64,000 nucleotides of DNA from JAUPVL01 sp964481235. GTDB lineage: Bacteria > Patescibacteriota > Saccharimonadia > CAILAD01 > BJGX01. The translations under genes were made by a program, and so were the position numbers. This document shows positions 8,750-18,700 of this stretch, piece after piece (position 1 is the stretch's first letter; each line of letters begins with the position of its first letter). The stretch covers positions 1 to 64,000 of the forward strand of contig CAYZYH010000002.1 in assembly GCA_964481235.1 (NCBI GenBank), given 5' to 3'. The notes under the pieces were generated by a model. That model made no database searches. It saw nothing but the letters and a program-made list of their open reading frames with translations, and was not told the origin of the DNA.

Positions 8750-10006
8750 TTACTGACTACTGGTAGATTGGGTAGTTGGGGTGCTACTAGAGCTACCTAT
8801 ACCCCCACCTACCAGGCTATATACGGGGTAAAGTATGGCAATAATAATAAATGCCACCATAGTACCAAGCACTATCATAAGTGCTGGCTCTATAACGGTG
8901 CTAATGTTTTTAACTGCTTGGTCTACCTCGGCCTCGTAAAAGTCGGCTACCTTACCAAGCATATCGCTTAGTGTACCCGAATCTTCACCAATTTTTATCA
9001 TTTGAGGCACTAATTTAAGAAAATACTTGTTTTTGTCTAATGCGCCAGCTAGCGACTTACCACTCTTCACATCTTCGGCGGCAGCATTTACGGTATCTGC
9101 CAACACTACATTGTTCATTGCCTCGGAGCTTATACTAAGTGACTCTAGAAGTGGTAAGCCCGAACCCGTAAGGCTACTAAGTGTGCGGGCAAAACGAGCC
9201 ATATACATTTTTTTGAGTAATATACCTACAATAGGTATATTGAGTTTAAGCTCGTCCCAGTGCCTACGACCAACAGGCGACTTCACATAGGCTCTTAAAC
9301 CAAAGATAGTTGCAATAAATATAAGAATAGCCAGCCACCAAAATTTGGTGAGGTAATTAGATATTTGTAGAGTTATCTGCGACACAATAGGCAATGGTTT
9401 TTTAAGCTGCACGTACAAATCACTTATTTGAGGCATAACCGCCGACATCATATAGAGCATTACCAAAACAATAACAATAAGTACTAATACCGGGTATATA
9501 AAAGCACCGCGAATTTTAGAGATAATTTGCTGCTTTTTCTCTTGCTGGTCGGCAAGTCTTTCTAGGGTTTCATCTAACGTGCCAGACTCTTCGCCAGCAT
9601 GCACAAGATTGGTATAAACACTATTAAACACTTCTGGAAACTGCCCAAAAGAGTCTGCCAAAGTTTGCCCACCTTCTACCGAGGCGGCCACTTTTTGTAA
9701 AATACTTTTAAAATTCTTGTCGCTCACTTGTTCTATTGCAGAGTTGAGCGACTGAGTAATAGGCAGGCTGGCTTTTACTAAAGTCGCTAGCTGGCGGGTA
9801 AAAATTACTCTACTTTTGGCACTTACCTTATTAAAAAACTTAATATCTTTTAGTACATTTTGCTCATGATAAGTTTCTATTTTTATAGGATAAAGATTTT
9901 TGGCTTTGAGCAAATTGGCGGCTATCTGCTTGTTCTCGGCAGATATTTTACCCTCTACTACCTTTGTACTATCGGGGTCTTTGGCTTTGTAAGAATACTC
10001 TTGCAC
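8750..10006 (-). CDS. pilC: PilC/GspF-type inner-membrane platform protein
   Basis: 418 aa, the membrane platform of the pilus motor that couples PilB/PilT to pilin insertion. Two GspF domains: the first around FTRQLATLVKASLPITQSL (residues 70-190), the second around FARTLSSLTGSGLPLLESL (residues 270-395). Three membrane helices, near 170-195, 220-240 and 375-400. The start follows pilT by 6 nt. Length and motifs match the family; the C-terminal Ser/Thr tail (about 20 residues) is an extra. Confidence 0.95.
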   Translation of the reverse strand: MQEYSYKAKDPDSTKVVEGKISAENKQIAANLLKAKNLYPIKIETYHEQNVLKDIKFFNKVSAKSRVIFTRQLATLVKASLPITQSLNSAIEQVSDKNFKSILQKVAASVEGGQTLADSFGQFPEVFNSVYTNLVHAGEESGTLDETLERLADQQEKKQQIISKIRGAFIYPVLVLIVIVLVMLYMMSAVMPQISDLYVQLKKPLPIVSQITLQISNYLTKFWWLAILIFIATIFGLRAYVKSPVGRRHWDELKLNIPIVGILLKKMYMARFARTLSSLTGSGLPLLESLSISSEAMNNVVLADTVNAAAEDVKSGKSLAGALDKNKYFLKLVPQMIKIGEDSGTLSDMLGKVADFYEAEVDQAVKNISTVIEPALMIVLGTMVAFIIIAILYPVYSLVGGGIGSSSSTPTTQSTSSQ

Positions 10007-10012
10007 TTAGCG

Positions 10013-11086
10013 CTATCTCCTCATAAGCCTTTCAAACTCTTTGCGGTCTACTGCATAGGTTTGAGCTTCTTCTAGAGCTACTTTGCCGGCCTTAACCAAC
10101 TCTACAAGCTGTTTGTCCATAGATTGCATACCTTCGTCGGCACTGGTTTGTATTACCGCACCTATCTGGTGAGTCTTGCCTTCTCGTATAAGATTACGCA
10201 CCGCCGAGTTGGCTACCATTATTTCTACTGCTGGCATTCTACCACCACCTATAAGTGGTATAAGTCGTTGATTAATAATGCCTTGTATAACACCTGCTAG
10301 CTGAGTGCGTATTTGTTGCTGTTGGTGGGCCGGAAACACATCTATCATGCGATCAATTGACTGAGCTGCGCCGTTGGTGTGTAGAGTAGCCAACACTAGG
10401 TGCCCAGTTTCTGCCACAGTAATAGCCGTGGCTATCGTCTCTAAATCGCGCATTTCACCTATTAATACTACATCGGGGTCTTCACGCAGGCTAGATCGCA
10501 AAGCCGCTCCAAAACTAACAGTATCAAAGTGTACCTCGCGCTGTACGATAATAGAGTTTTTGTGATGGTATTGGTACTCTATGGGGTCCTCAATAGTAAT
10601 AACGTGCATGGCCTTGTTGGTGTTTATAAGGTCTATCATGGCGGCTTGAGTAGTAGACTTACCAGAGCCAGTTGGGCCGGTAGACAGCACCAAGCCTCTT
10701 GGTAAATTACTAAATTGTTCTACTACCCTAGGTAGGCCCAACTCTTCAATAGTGCGAATTTTGGTGGGTATAAGTCTTAGCGCTGCTGCCAATGAGCCTT
10801 TTTCGTGAAAAGCATTTACACGAAACCGGCCTAGGTCGCCAAAAGCAAATGAAAAATCTAGCTCTAGCCTAGTGGTGAGCAACTCTTTTTGTTTTTCATC
10901 TATTAGTGTATAGATATGCTGTTCTATGGCTTGTTCGCTAAGCACTTGGTCGTTTTCAGACTTTAGCAAGCGACCATCTATTCTAAGCATTGCCGGGATA
11001 CCAACTTGCAAGTGAAGATCTGACGCATTACGGCGAATAACTTCTTCTAGATATTTTTCTATGTGAGTAACTGTGTTGGGCTGCAT
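10013..11086 (-). CDS. pilT: PilT pilus retraction ATPase
   Basis: 357 aa cytoplasmic hexameric ATPase that powers pilus depolymerisation. The PAS-like N-domain has ASDLHLQVG; Walker A is GPTGSGKSTT, the Asp box EDPIEYQYHH, Walker B VVLIGEMRD, and the His box TLHTNGAAQSIDR. The PilT-type C-terminal helices are complete (EAQTYAVDRKEFERLMRR; canonical AIRNLIRE appears as AVRNLIREGKTHQI). I chose the ATG at 11086 because GGAG lies 6 nt upstream; a TTG at 11098 would overlap that site. Its presence implies retractable pili, useful for twitching or DNA uptake. Confidence 0.96.
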   Translation of the reverse strand: MQPNTVTHIEKYLEEVIRRNASDLHLQVGIPAMLRIDGRLLKSENDQVLSEQAIEQHIYTLIDEKQKELLTTRLELDFSFAFGDLGRFRVNAFHEKGSLAAALRLIPTKIRTIEELGLPRVVEQFSNLPRGLVLSTGPTGSGKSTTQAAMIDLINTNKAMHVITIEDPIEYQYHHKNSIIVQREVHFDTVSFGAALRSSLREDPDVVLIGEMRDLETIATAITVAETGHLVLATLHTNGAAQSIDRMIDVFPAHQQQQIRTQLAGVIQGIINQRLIPLIGGGRMPAVEIMVANSAVRNLIREGKTHQIGAVIQTSADEGMQSMDKQLVELVKAGKVALEEAQTYAVDRKEFERLMRR

Positions 11087-11106
11087 ATTTTTCTCCAAAT
11101 TACTTT

Positions 11107-12897
11107 TTAAGAATCTGAGGCCACACGGGCTACCTCTTCTAGAGTGGTGACGCCACCTAGAGCTTTTAGTATGCCATCTTGAAGCATAGTGATCATACCA
11201 TCGGCTTGAGCCTGTTTTTGTATTGTACTGGTCGTAGCGTGTTGTAATAGAAGTTGCTCAATAGCTGGATTCATCTCAAAAACTTCGTACAAACCAATAC
11301 GTCCTTGGTAACCTTCTTGGCATTGTTCGCAACCTCGCCCCTTATATAGAGTATAAGCGGTTTGAGAGGCTGTTGGCAAATTACTATAACCCAAAGATTT
11401 CTCTGTATCGGCAATACTGGCTTGGTCTTTGGGTAGTAAACTGCCCACAAATTTATTTATCATTTTTACAGCCGCCGTACTAGCTGGGTAGCCGGCTCTA
11501 CAATTGTTACATATCTTGCGCACCAAACGCTGACCAATACAAGTATTAATAGTGCTAGCTATAAGATAAGGCTCTATTTTCATATCTAGCATTCTGGGTA
11601 AAACCCCAGCAGCACCATTGGTGTGCAGAGTAGAAAGCACAAGGTGACCAGTAAGAGCTGATTGCACAGCTAAGTCTGCAGTAATATGATCGCGAATCTC
11701 ACCCACCATAATTACATTGGGGTCTTGACGTAGTATAGATCGCAAGCCAGAAGCAAAAGTTAAACCTACATCAGTGTTTACCTGTATTTGATTCACTCCA
11801 GCCATTTTGTACTCTACGGGGTCTTCTAGGGTAATAATATTTATTTTTGGGCTAATTATTTCTTGAATAATAGCATACAAGGTAGTTGATTTACCCGAAC
11901 CAGTTGGGCCGGTAGACAGTATCATGCCGTGAGATTTGGCCATACCTTTTTTTATTATCTCGTAACTTCTACCATATATACCTAGACTAGCAAGTTTAAA
12001 AAGCGCATCAGATTTGTCTAATAAACGTATAACTACTTGTTCACCCCAACTAATTGGTGCGATTGCAATACGTAAATCTATCTCTCGCCCACCTAGTCGG
12101 TATTGAGCCTCACCATCTTGCGGCACTCTATGTTCGTCTATCTTGAGCTTAGACAAAATTTTGATTCTAGAAATAAGGGCAGGCTCGGTAGTTTTTGGCA
12201 AAGTCATTACTTCTTGTAATATTCCATCTATTCTAAAACGGATTTTTAGTTCTTTCTCGCGTGGTTCTATGTGAATATCTGATGCGTGGGCATTAATAGC
12301 ATACTCTATAATAGAGTTGAGAGCTCTAGTAATGGGTGCATCTTGCACGATAGTCTCAAGCTTTTTGGAGTCTTCTTTGTCGAAGTGCTTTACTGCTTCA
12401 GCTTGTTTTTGATCATCCTTTTTGTCTTGCCCTAGGGCCTGTTCTACCTCACTATCTAAGTTGGCTTGGTAACGGTTTATCCAGGCTGAGATTTGTTTCT
12501 TGGGGGCTAAATATGCCTTAATAGGATAACCGCTCTTGCGTGACAAGAAGTCGATAGCTTGTAAGTCTTCGGGGTCTTGCATTGCCACCTGTAAACGCCC
12601 TTCACTAGTACCAAACGCCACCGCGGTGTACTCTGCTGCATCATCTTTAGGAATTAAGTTAAGAGTTTCGTTGCTAATGTTTTGATTGCTCAAATCTACA
12701 AAAGGAATATTCTTAGTAAGAGCAGTTATCTTTACACTATCTTCTTCACTTAGTAGGTTCTGGCTAACAAGAGTCTGTAGAAGCGTTTTACCAGTTTGGG
12801 CAGCATCGCGCTTGGCCGACTCTAGCTTGTCGGCCGCTACCAAGCCATTTTGGGCAATAAACTGATCTATGCTGATATTTGAAGTTCTAGACGGCAA
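11107..12897 (-). CDS. pilB: PilB/GspE pilus extension ATPase
   Basis: 596 aa hexameric ATPase driving pilus polymerisation. Residues 1-150 form the GspE N-domain; the motor domain has ASDIHIEPRE, Walker A GPTGSGKSTT, ITLEDPVEY, VGEIRDHITAD and the tetracysteine zinc site (KICNNC and CEQCQEGY), a PilB/GspE hallmark. The start is a TTG at 12897 after a purine-rich GAGCGGGGG; no nearer ATG fits the domain. It is followed 8 nt later by pilT's ribosome-binding region, so pilB-pilT-pilC are one operon. Confidence 0.95.
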   Translation of the reverse strand: MPSRTSNISIDQFIAQNGLVAADKLESAKRDAAQTGKTLLQTLVSQNLLSEEDSVKITALTKNIPFVDLSNQNISNETLNLIPKDDAAEYTAVAFGTSEGRLQVAMQDPEDLQAIDFLSRKSGYPIKAYLAPKKQISAWINRYQANLDSEVEQALGQDKKDDQKQAEAVKHFDKEDSKKLETIVQDAPITRALNSIIEYAINAHASDIHIEPREKELKIRFRIDGILQEVMTLPKTTEPALISRIKILSKLKIDEHRVPQDGEAQYRLGGREIDLRIAIAPISWGEQVVIRLLDKSDALFKLASLGIYGRSYEIIKKGMAKSHGMILSTGPTGSGKSTTLYAIIQEIISPKINIITLEDPVEYKMAGVNQIQVNTDVGLTFASGLRSILRQDPNVIMVGEIRDHITADLAVQSALTGHLVLSTLHTNGAAGVLPRMLDMKIEPYLIASTINTCIGQRLVRKICNNCRAGYPASTAAVKMINKFVGSLLPKDQASIADTEKSLGYSNLPTASQTAYTLYKGRGCEQCQEGYQGRIGLYEVFEMNPAIEQLLLQHATTSTIQKQAQADGMITMLQDGILKALGGVTTLEEVARVASDS

Positions 12898-12909
12898 AAT
12901 AACCCCCGC

Positions 12910-13152
12910 TCACCTTATTACCGGTACATTACCACCATTGTCTACAGGCACTAAGTTTTGGCTATAATCCTTTACATCGTTTTTAAGCGTATTGAGTTGC
13001 TCTTGGTTGAATGTAGGGTTTACTGGATGCGGCACCTCCACCATAATGCCAGAGTTTTTCGGTGCAGGCACAAAATAGCGGTATATAAAAGCTAGAGCAA
13101 CAATAAAGATTACTACTGATATTATAATGGTAATGATATTTTTCTTAGGCAT
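12910..13152 (-). CDS. Small single-pass protein in the pilus operon
   Basis: 80 aa. Residues 5-26 form one membrane helix (IITIIISVVIFIVALAFIY); the remainder (PAPKNSGIMVEVPHPV and an acidic tail) should lie outside the membrane. It sits exactly where PilP-like lipoproteins occur in other pilus loci (after PilO, before PilB), but it has no lipobox and is too short to be a normal PilP. It may be an accessory factor of the PilMNO complex. Family not recognised. Confidence 0.75.
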   Translation of the reverse strand: MPKKNIITIIISVVIFIVALAFIYRYFVPAPKNSGIMVEVPHPVNPTFNQEQLNTLKNDVKDYSQNLVPVDNGGNVPVIR

Positions 13153-13155
13153 AAG

Positions 13156-13884
13156 CTATTTTAGGGGTACCTCGGTGCTTTCAATGTTGGCTTCTGGCTT
13201 AAAGAAAGTAGTCATAGTTAAATTGGCGGTAATATTGCCAGTTTTACCATTTAAGCTCATACTATTAAAGTTTATCACGCGTGCTGAATTCTCGGTTTTT
13301 TTAAGAAACTCTAGAATCGCACTATAACTACCCTCTACACTTACAGTAAACGTAAAAGGCGTAGCCTCAATGTTATTTGTACCGACAAGTGCGCCTGTAC
13401 CTGTATTTGGTGTGGTATTAGTAGTTGTACTCGCACTAGTACTGCTTTGAGAGATGCTAGACACCTTTACTCCACTTTCTATACCCATCTTTTCTAATGA
13501 TGCTACTAGGTTTTCATAATCTTCGGTAACTGGCATTGCCCGCAATATCAAGTCTGCATCTGAAACACCGTTTTCGCCCTTGGTATTGATAGCATCGTAG
13601 TTAGGCTTAAGTTCTTTTAGATTTTTTTGCTTGGTTTGTAAAGAAGTAAAGAGCTGGTCTTGAGCCTTGTTTACATTAGACATGTGAGTATACTTACCCA
13701 CAAGATAATAAATAGCATAACCACCAACCAGTACCACTAAAACAATAATAACTCCGGCTATTTGCATATATCTGCGAGTCGTAGCGCTAGCAGCTTGGCT
13801 TTTGGGTGTATTGGGTACCTTAATAGCTTTAGGCTTTGGTGGTTGTTGTAATGCTGGTGTTGGGTTTGAATTTGGTGTATCCAT
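13156..13884 (-). CDS. pilO: PilO-like inner-membrane pilus protein
   Basis: 242 aa. A Pro-rich cytoplasmic tail (about 40 residues), one helix (residues 42-62), then a coiled-coil segment (KAQDQLFTSLQTKQKNLKEL) and a ferredoxin-like periplasmic domain with FTVSVEGSYSAILEFLKKTENSARVINF, the PilO signature region. Together with PilM and PilN it forms the alignment complex. Gene order pilM-pilN-pilO is intact. The domain is divergent, so the call rests on context as well as this signature. Confidence 0.85.
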   Translation of the reverse strand: MDTPNSNPTPALQQPPKPKAIKVPNTPKSQAASATTRRYMQIAGVIIVLVVLVGGYAIYYLVGKYTHMSNVNKAQDQLFTSLQTKQKNLKELKPNYDAINTKGENGVSDADLILRAMPVTEDYENLVASLEKMGIESGVKVSSISQSSTSASTTTNTTPNTGTGALVGTNNIEATPFTFTVSVEGSYSAILEFLKKTENSARVINFNSMSLNGKTGNITANLTMTTFFKPEANIESTEVPLK

Positions 13885-13886
13885 GT

Positions 13887-14489
13887 CTATTGCACCTGGC
13901 CTGAGTTAAATAGTGTTGGATCTACCTTAAAAGTCATAGTAAATGAAACTGTAGGGCTATTGCTGTCACGACTCACAGAAGTTATTTTAACATCGGTAAA
14001 AAGTTGTTTTCTCTCAAGGTTGGCTTGGGGCTTAAAGTTTACATTGTATTGCTGCAGCGCTTCTGAAAATGTACTAACAGCTGCAAAGCTTGGTGCTGTA
14101 CCACTTACAGTCACTAAGTAGTCGTCACTTATTTGAAAACTACTTATTTTAACATTGGCCGGTATAACACTACCAAGGTTTCTAAATATCTCACTTACAT
14201 ACAGTCGGCTTTTTTGTTGGGTAGCAAAAGCTGCCAAGTTTTCTTGTAGGGTTGCCGACTTTTGCTCAAGATCTCGCTTACTATTAATATCTTTTTTGAG
14301 ACTCTCTATTCGTAGTTGAGTGGCTCTATTTATAGAATATTCGTATCCTAGAAGCAATACTAGAGTCGCTATAACAGTACCAACCACCAGAATAGTAAGA
14401 ATAGTTATAGTTGCCGCAGTTCGCTTGCGCGTCATGTCTTTTAATTTAAGTATTCTCGCTTCTGGTAGCAGGTTAATTTGTAGCATCAT
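13887..14489 (-). CDS. pilN: PilN-like inner-membrane pilus protein
   Basis: 200 aa. The N-terminus MLQINLLPEAR is the short motif by which PilN binds PilM; a membrane helix follows (residues 28-50), then a coiled coil (ESLKKDINSKRDLEQKSATL) and a small alpha/beta domain. The first ATG (14489) overlaps the pilM stop, so translation is coupled; a second ATG lies 3 nt later. Confidence 0.9.
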   Translation of the reverse strand: MMLQINLLPEARILKLKDMTRKRTAATITILTILVVGTVIATLVLLLGYEYSINRATQLRIESLKKDINSKRDLEQKSATLQENLAAFATQQKSRLYVSEIFRNLGSVIPANVKISSFQISDDYLVTVSGTAPSFAAVSTFSEALQQYNVNFKPQANLERKQLFTDVKITSVSRDSNSPTVSFTMTFKVDPTLFNSGQVQ

Positions 14490-15532
14490 AGCTTAAAACC
14501 TCTAAGTGATAGGCCTATTGCCGTTCCATAACTCAAGCTCAAACTTGCCAAGCTAGATTCTAATTCTGCTGGGTAGCTAATATTTTGCCATGCATTACCT
14601 ATCTCTACCGTTAGACCGGTAGAGTTGGCAATATAAAGTGGCAAACCGGGTAGCGCAGCAGTACCGCCAGTAAGAATAATTTTTTCTACTTTGAGGCTAG
14701 TGTTCTTCTCTTGAAAGAAAGTGATAGATTTGTTTATCTCGTCTACTAATTGGTCAACTATAGTCTTTAGAGTTTTAAAAACCTGGCCCTCTATCTTGGT
14801 TTTGTCCATACCAAATTTATGCATAAATTGATCAGCCTGTTCGTCATCTATACCCAAATTTTGCACCAAAGAGCGCGAAAGAGCCTTAGACCCAACCGTA
14901 ACCGAACGCACTAAGTGCGGTACCAAATCTTCTACTATAGCCATATCTGAGGCCTGACGACCAATATCTACCAACAACAAACACTTTTCCCTGTCAGCTG
15001 GCCGTACTAAAGACCGAGCCTGAGCTATAGCGTTTATCTCTAGGGCTAGAAGCTCAAAGCCGGCCTTTTGAACAATTTCTAAATACCTATTAGCAACTAC
15101 ATTTGGCGCAGCCACCAATAAAATATCTAGTTCTTCGTTTTCTACGTCTTCACCAACCACCGCCCAATCTAACTTAACTTGGTCTATAGCCATTGGTATT
15201 ACCTTGTCAGCCTGAAACTCTATGCTACCGGCTATCTCATCGTGCGTTAGCTTTGGGGTTTGAATAATCGCTGTATAAGATTGCGAGGCATTTAGGCTAG
15301 CTACCACGTTTTTTGAGGTTACCTTAGCATCTTTGGCGAGTTGACTAATCAAACCAGCTAGCTTGGTTTGATCTATTTCTGACCCACTTGCAAAAAGATT
15401 CTCTGGTATTTCTATATCACCATAAGTAACCAGATTGGGTCTACCATGTAGCTGTCTAAGCTGAGTAATTTTAACACTACTAGAACCAATATCTAGGCCA
15501 AAAAAACTGTCTGATTGTGGTAAAAACTTCAT
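14486..15532 (-). CDS. pilM: PilM, actin-like pilus assembly ATPase
   Basis: 348 aa cytoplasmic actin-fold protein. FGLDIGSSSVKITQL is the phosphate-1 loop, LLLVDIGRQASDMAIV phosphate-2, and ILTGGTAALPGLPLYI the adenosine region, all as in PilM/FtsA relatives. It recruits PilN through its N-terminal motif. Its ATG overlaps the stop of a 36-codon small ORF (15529-15639) by 4 nt. Length and motifs agree with the family. Confidence 0.94.
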   Translation of the reverse strand: MKFLPQSDSFFGLDIGSSSVKITQLRQLHGRPNLVTYGDIEIPENLFASGSEIDQTKLAGLISQLAKDAKVTSKNVVASLNASQSYTAIIQTPKLTHDEIAGSIEFQADKVIPMAIDQVKLDWAVVGEDVENEELDILLVAAPNVVANRYLEIVQKAGFELLALEINAIAQARSLVRPADREKCLLLVDIGRQASDMAIVEDLVPHLVRSVTVGSKALSRSLVQNLGIDDEQADQFMHKFGMDKTKIEGQVFKTLKTIVDQLVDEINKSITFFQEKNTSLKVEKIILTGGTAALPGLPLYIANSTGLTVEIGNAWQNISYPAELESSLASLSLSYGTAIGLSLRGFKL

Positions 15533-15639
15533 AATACTACTCGATATTTTTTTGTATCTAAAAAGCTATTGTTATTAAACAACTCATCATTAAAACTGTA
15601 ATATTCTTGTTTTGGGGGATTTTTCACTTTAGTAGTCAT
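15529..15639 (-). CDS. Candidate 36-aa small ORF coupled to pilM
   Basis: A short frame (begins MTTKVKNPPKQEYYSF, ends KKYRVVL) whose TGA overlaps the pilM ATG as ATGA. The peptide is hydrophilic with no membrane segment. The overlap suggests it works as a translated leader that couples ribosomes into pilM, or encodes a small pilus factor. No Shine-Dalgarno site is seen; a TATAAA box lies 16 nt upstream. Coding status needs homologues. Confidence 0.4.
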   Translation of the reverse strand: MTTKVKNPPKQEYYSFNDELFNNNSFLDTKKYRVVL

Positions 15640-15687
15640 ACAATAACAGCAGTTTATACTGTTTATTTTAACATAAGAGTTATATAT

Positions 15688-15713
15688 AAACCTACTTATA
15701 TAGAAGTAAGTTT
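15688..15713 (-). terminator. Weak hairpin after the Ig-like secreted protein gene
   Basis: AAACTTACTT pairs with AAGTAGGTTT (one G-T) with a 6-nt loop, followed by an AT-only stretch on the minus strand. It lies between the 1027-aa protein gene and the pilM small ORF. Confidence 0.45.
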
Positions 15714-15741
15714 TGTGATTTATAATTGTTAATTTTGAGAT

Positions 15742-18700
15742 TTATTGAATACGAGGCTGATATTCATTGGGGTCTATTTCTAGCCCGGTGCTAGTATCAC
15801 CGTCTTTTCTACTTAACCCAGGTGCAGGAAAAGCCAAAGACTGCACGGTAAGCACAATTTTCTCGGCAGGTGTTGGAGTATTTCTATTATATGCTCTGCG
15901 ACCAAAGTTAATTGTGCCTCCACTAGCCCACATGCCGTTCGCTACTAGGTTGTTTGAGCATGCCGCAGCTGTAGTTGATACACCTTCACCGCAAGTATAA
16001 ATAGATCCAGTAGCAATAATTGTAGCGTCTACTCTAGTAACAGCGTTAGAAATATACACGTCGCCCTCTACAAAAATTGCAAAGTTTGGTAGTTGGCTTG
16101 GTGCGGTTAGGTTTACAGTGGCTGGATAAGTAATATTTTGGGTAATTGTAAGTACACTAGGTTCTGTTACATTACTGGCAGGTCTTACCCATAAGGTACC
16201 TCTACCATTCACCGTCAAAGCTCCGCTAGGAGTCAAATTAAATAGGTTAGATGGACTGTTGCCAGTTTCTTTTTTCTGGATACCACCACCAGCTGAAGGG
16301 CTAGGGTTGGTGGTTTGCTGCGCTAGATTGGGGCTACCTACCGGACAAGTTGGGCTACCCATGGGCGTGCCATCATTACAAAATCTTAAATTAATATCAG
16401 TACATGCTAAACTCAGATCGGTATTGATGTTCGCACCTACTATAGCAGTATTGTGTGGCACACACTTAGCGTTGGCTGGAGAGACACCAGACCCATTTTT
16501 GGTCCAGGCCGAGTTTATTGAACTAGCAACCGTGCCAAAATCTATACTTGCCGGAGAGTATCCACCTGTAGTACAAGAGTTTTGTACATTGGTTTGTTGA
16601 ACACCAAGGTTGTAGAAATTAAATGAACAGAAGTTAGTACCCGAACCACTAGCTACAACTACATATTCCGCCTCGGCTGTTGGTGAGGCGTGGTTGCTAG
16701 AATCATACCGACGTCCACCGGGGTTATCGTTTAGGTTGGTGGCAAGGCCAAGACTCTGCCCAACAATTGTACCTACACTACGTACATCGCCACCATCAGT
16801 TTGGAGCCATGGATAGTACTGCAATGCATTAACTACTACCGTTACATCGCTAGCACTGGTATTGGGGCTACTGCCCGTTACACCATTGCAGGTAATTCGG
16901 TAAGTAATGGTATTAGACGCAGCGGTATCAGCATTGTGATTTTCTCCTGACGAATTGTTTGTAGCCTTTGCTCCAGACCAAGAAGTGATAGCAGGGTTAG
17001 AGCTAGGTACAGAAGCGCTACAACTAGTGGTATTACTACTTTCCCAGGTGAGACTTAGTGGTTCATTAATATTTACATATACCGTGCCGGCGTTGCCATT
17101 TGCCCTAATAATAACTGCTGGCGGTGGCACTACCGTAACAGTCACAGAGTCGGTAGCCGTACCACCAGACGAAGTAGCACAAGTAATGGTGTATACCCGA
17201 GTGACTGGTGTATTGGCAGGCGTGGTGTTGTCTAATGCTACCCCCGAACCGCTAGTGGGCTTGGTGCCTGTCCAGGTATTTGTAGTTGGGTTGGCGGTAG
17301 CTGTACAAGGGTTGGTGCCGGTAGAAAGATTGGTACCACTCCAACTGGCGGTGAGGGCTGCGTCTCTTGCTATGGTTACGGGGCCATTAGAATTATTCAC
17401 CTTGAGATCTACAGTGCCTACCGGGTTATTTTTGGTAATGGTAGTTGAGCAATTTGTGCTTTGCAGGCCGTCGACGTTTTCAAAATAAGCTCTATATATA
17501 TAAGTGGTTCCGTCGGGTTGGTTATAATAAGCATAATTTGAAACTCCAAACTTATCAATATCAATATTTTCAATTTCAAAGGCTAAATCAGAGCTGTTAA
17601 ATACTGCTACTCGGGCACTTTCGGCATTGGTACCTGAAAAACTAAAATAAACTGGATTAGTGCCGGCACTCACTGTTTGATTGGCAGAGGCAGAACAGGT
17701 TGGCATATCTGGAGTGTAAAACCAATATTCATTTTTGATAGTACTCTCGGGTATATCGGTAGAAAGCGTATATTGTCCGTATGTAGAGGTAAGATTCGGC
17801 ACTGAGCCTATACCACTACTCCAACACGTATCGCCATTGGTACATTCCTTAAAACCGCTTAGCTTCCAATCTAAACCATTAATGGTCATTTTCTTAGGTG
17901 CCCTCACGTATGGAGTAAAAGGGTTTGTATTAGCTTTAGCATCACTAACTGCATTATATTTTTTGTAATTGTATTCAGTAGTGCAATTAGGGTTAGAGCA
18001 AGTTTGGTCGAATTTTTTGTAGTAAATAAGGTTCTTTTCATTGTACGTAACAACATCGCTTGTATCTGGGTTGGTATTATTGTAGCCCTGATTGGTATCA
18101 TTTTGCATGGGCGTATAAACCCCTTCGTTTTGTGTCTTAAGATGATTACCAAGTCTATTTCTTATTGAAAATTTACTAGGTGTAGAAATTGGTAATGCCG
18201 GTTGAATATATTTTAGATTAACATCTCTTGTATTTCCGTTGGTTACGGTTGTGTTTACTTGCGACCAATAACCGCCGGTTCTTGCGCCCACAGGAACGAG
18301 GCTATTTGAGACAGGGTTGGCTGTTGAAACCTGAAAGTTGAAAGACACAACCTGACCATTGCTATCTTCACGACAATCTAGTGACCATTGGTTACCGCCA
18401 TTAGCAACCTGCAAAAAAGACGTTGGGCTACCATTACTGCCATAGCCCATTATTATAGTCTTTACATAAGCACAACCAGCATAAGCAGGTCCAAAAAAAC
18501 CACTGTTTATTCTATAGTCTGTAGTACCGCCACCTGGAGCATGAGCAATATTTTGACCTTGCGATGCAGTGATCTTAACCGTAGCATCTACATTTGAACC
18601 TACTTTAGAAATATAGACTCGATCACCAGTTGTATCATCAATATAAGATAAATAGATAATAGCTCCGGCATAACTGCTTGTTCGACCTGTATGAACACCG

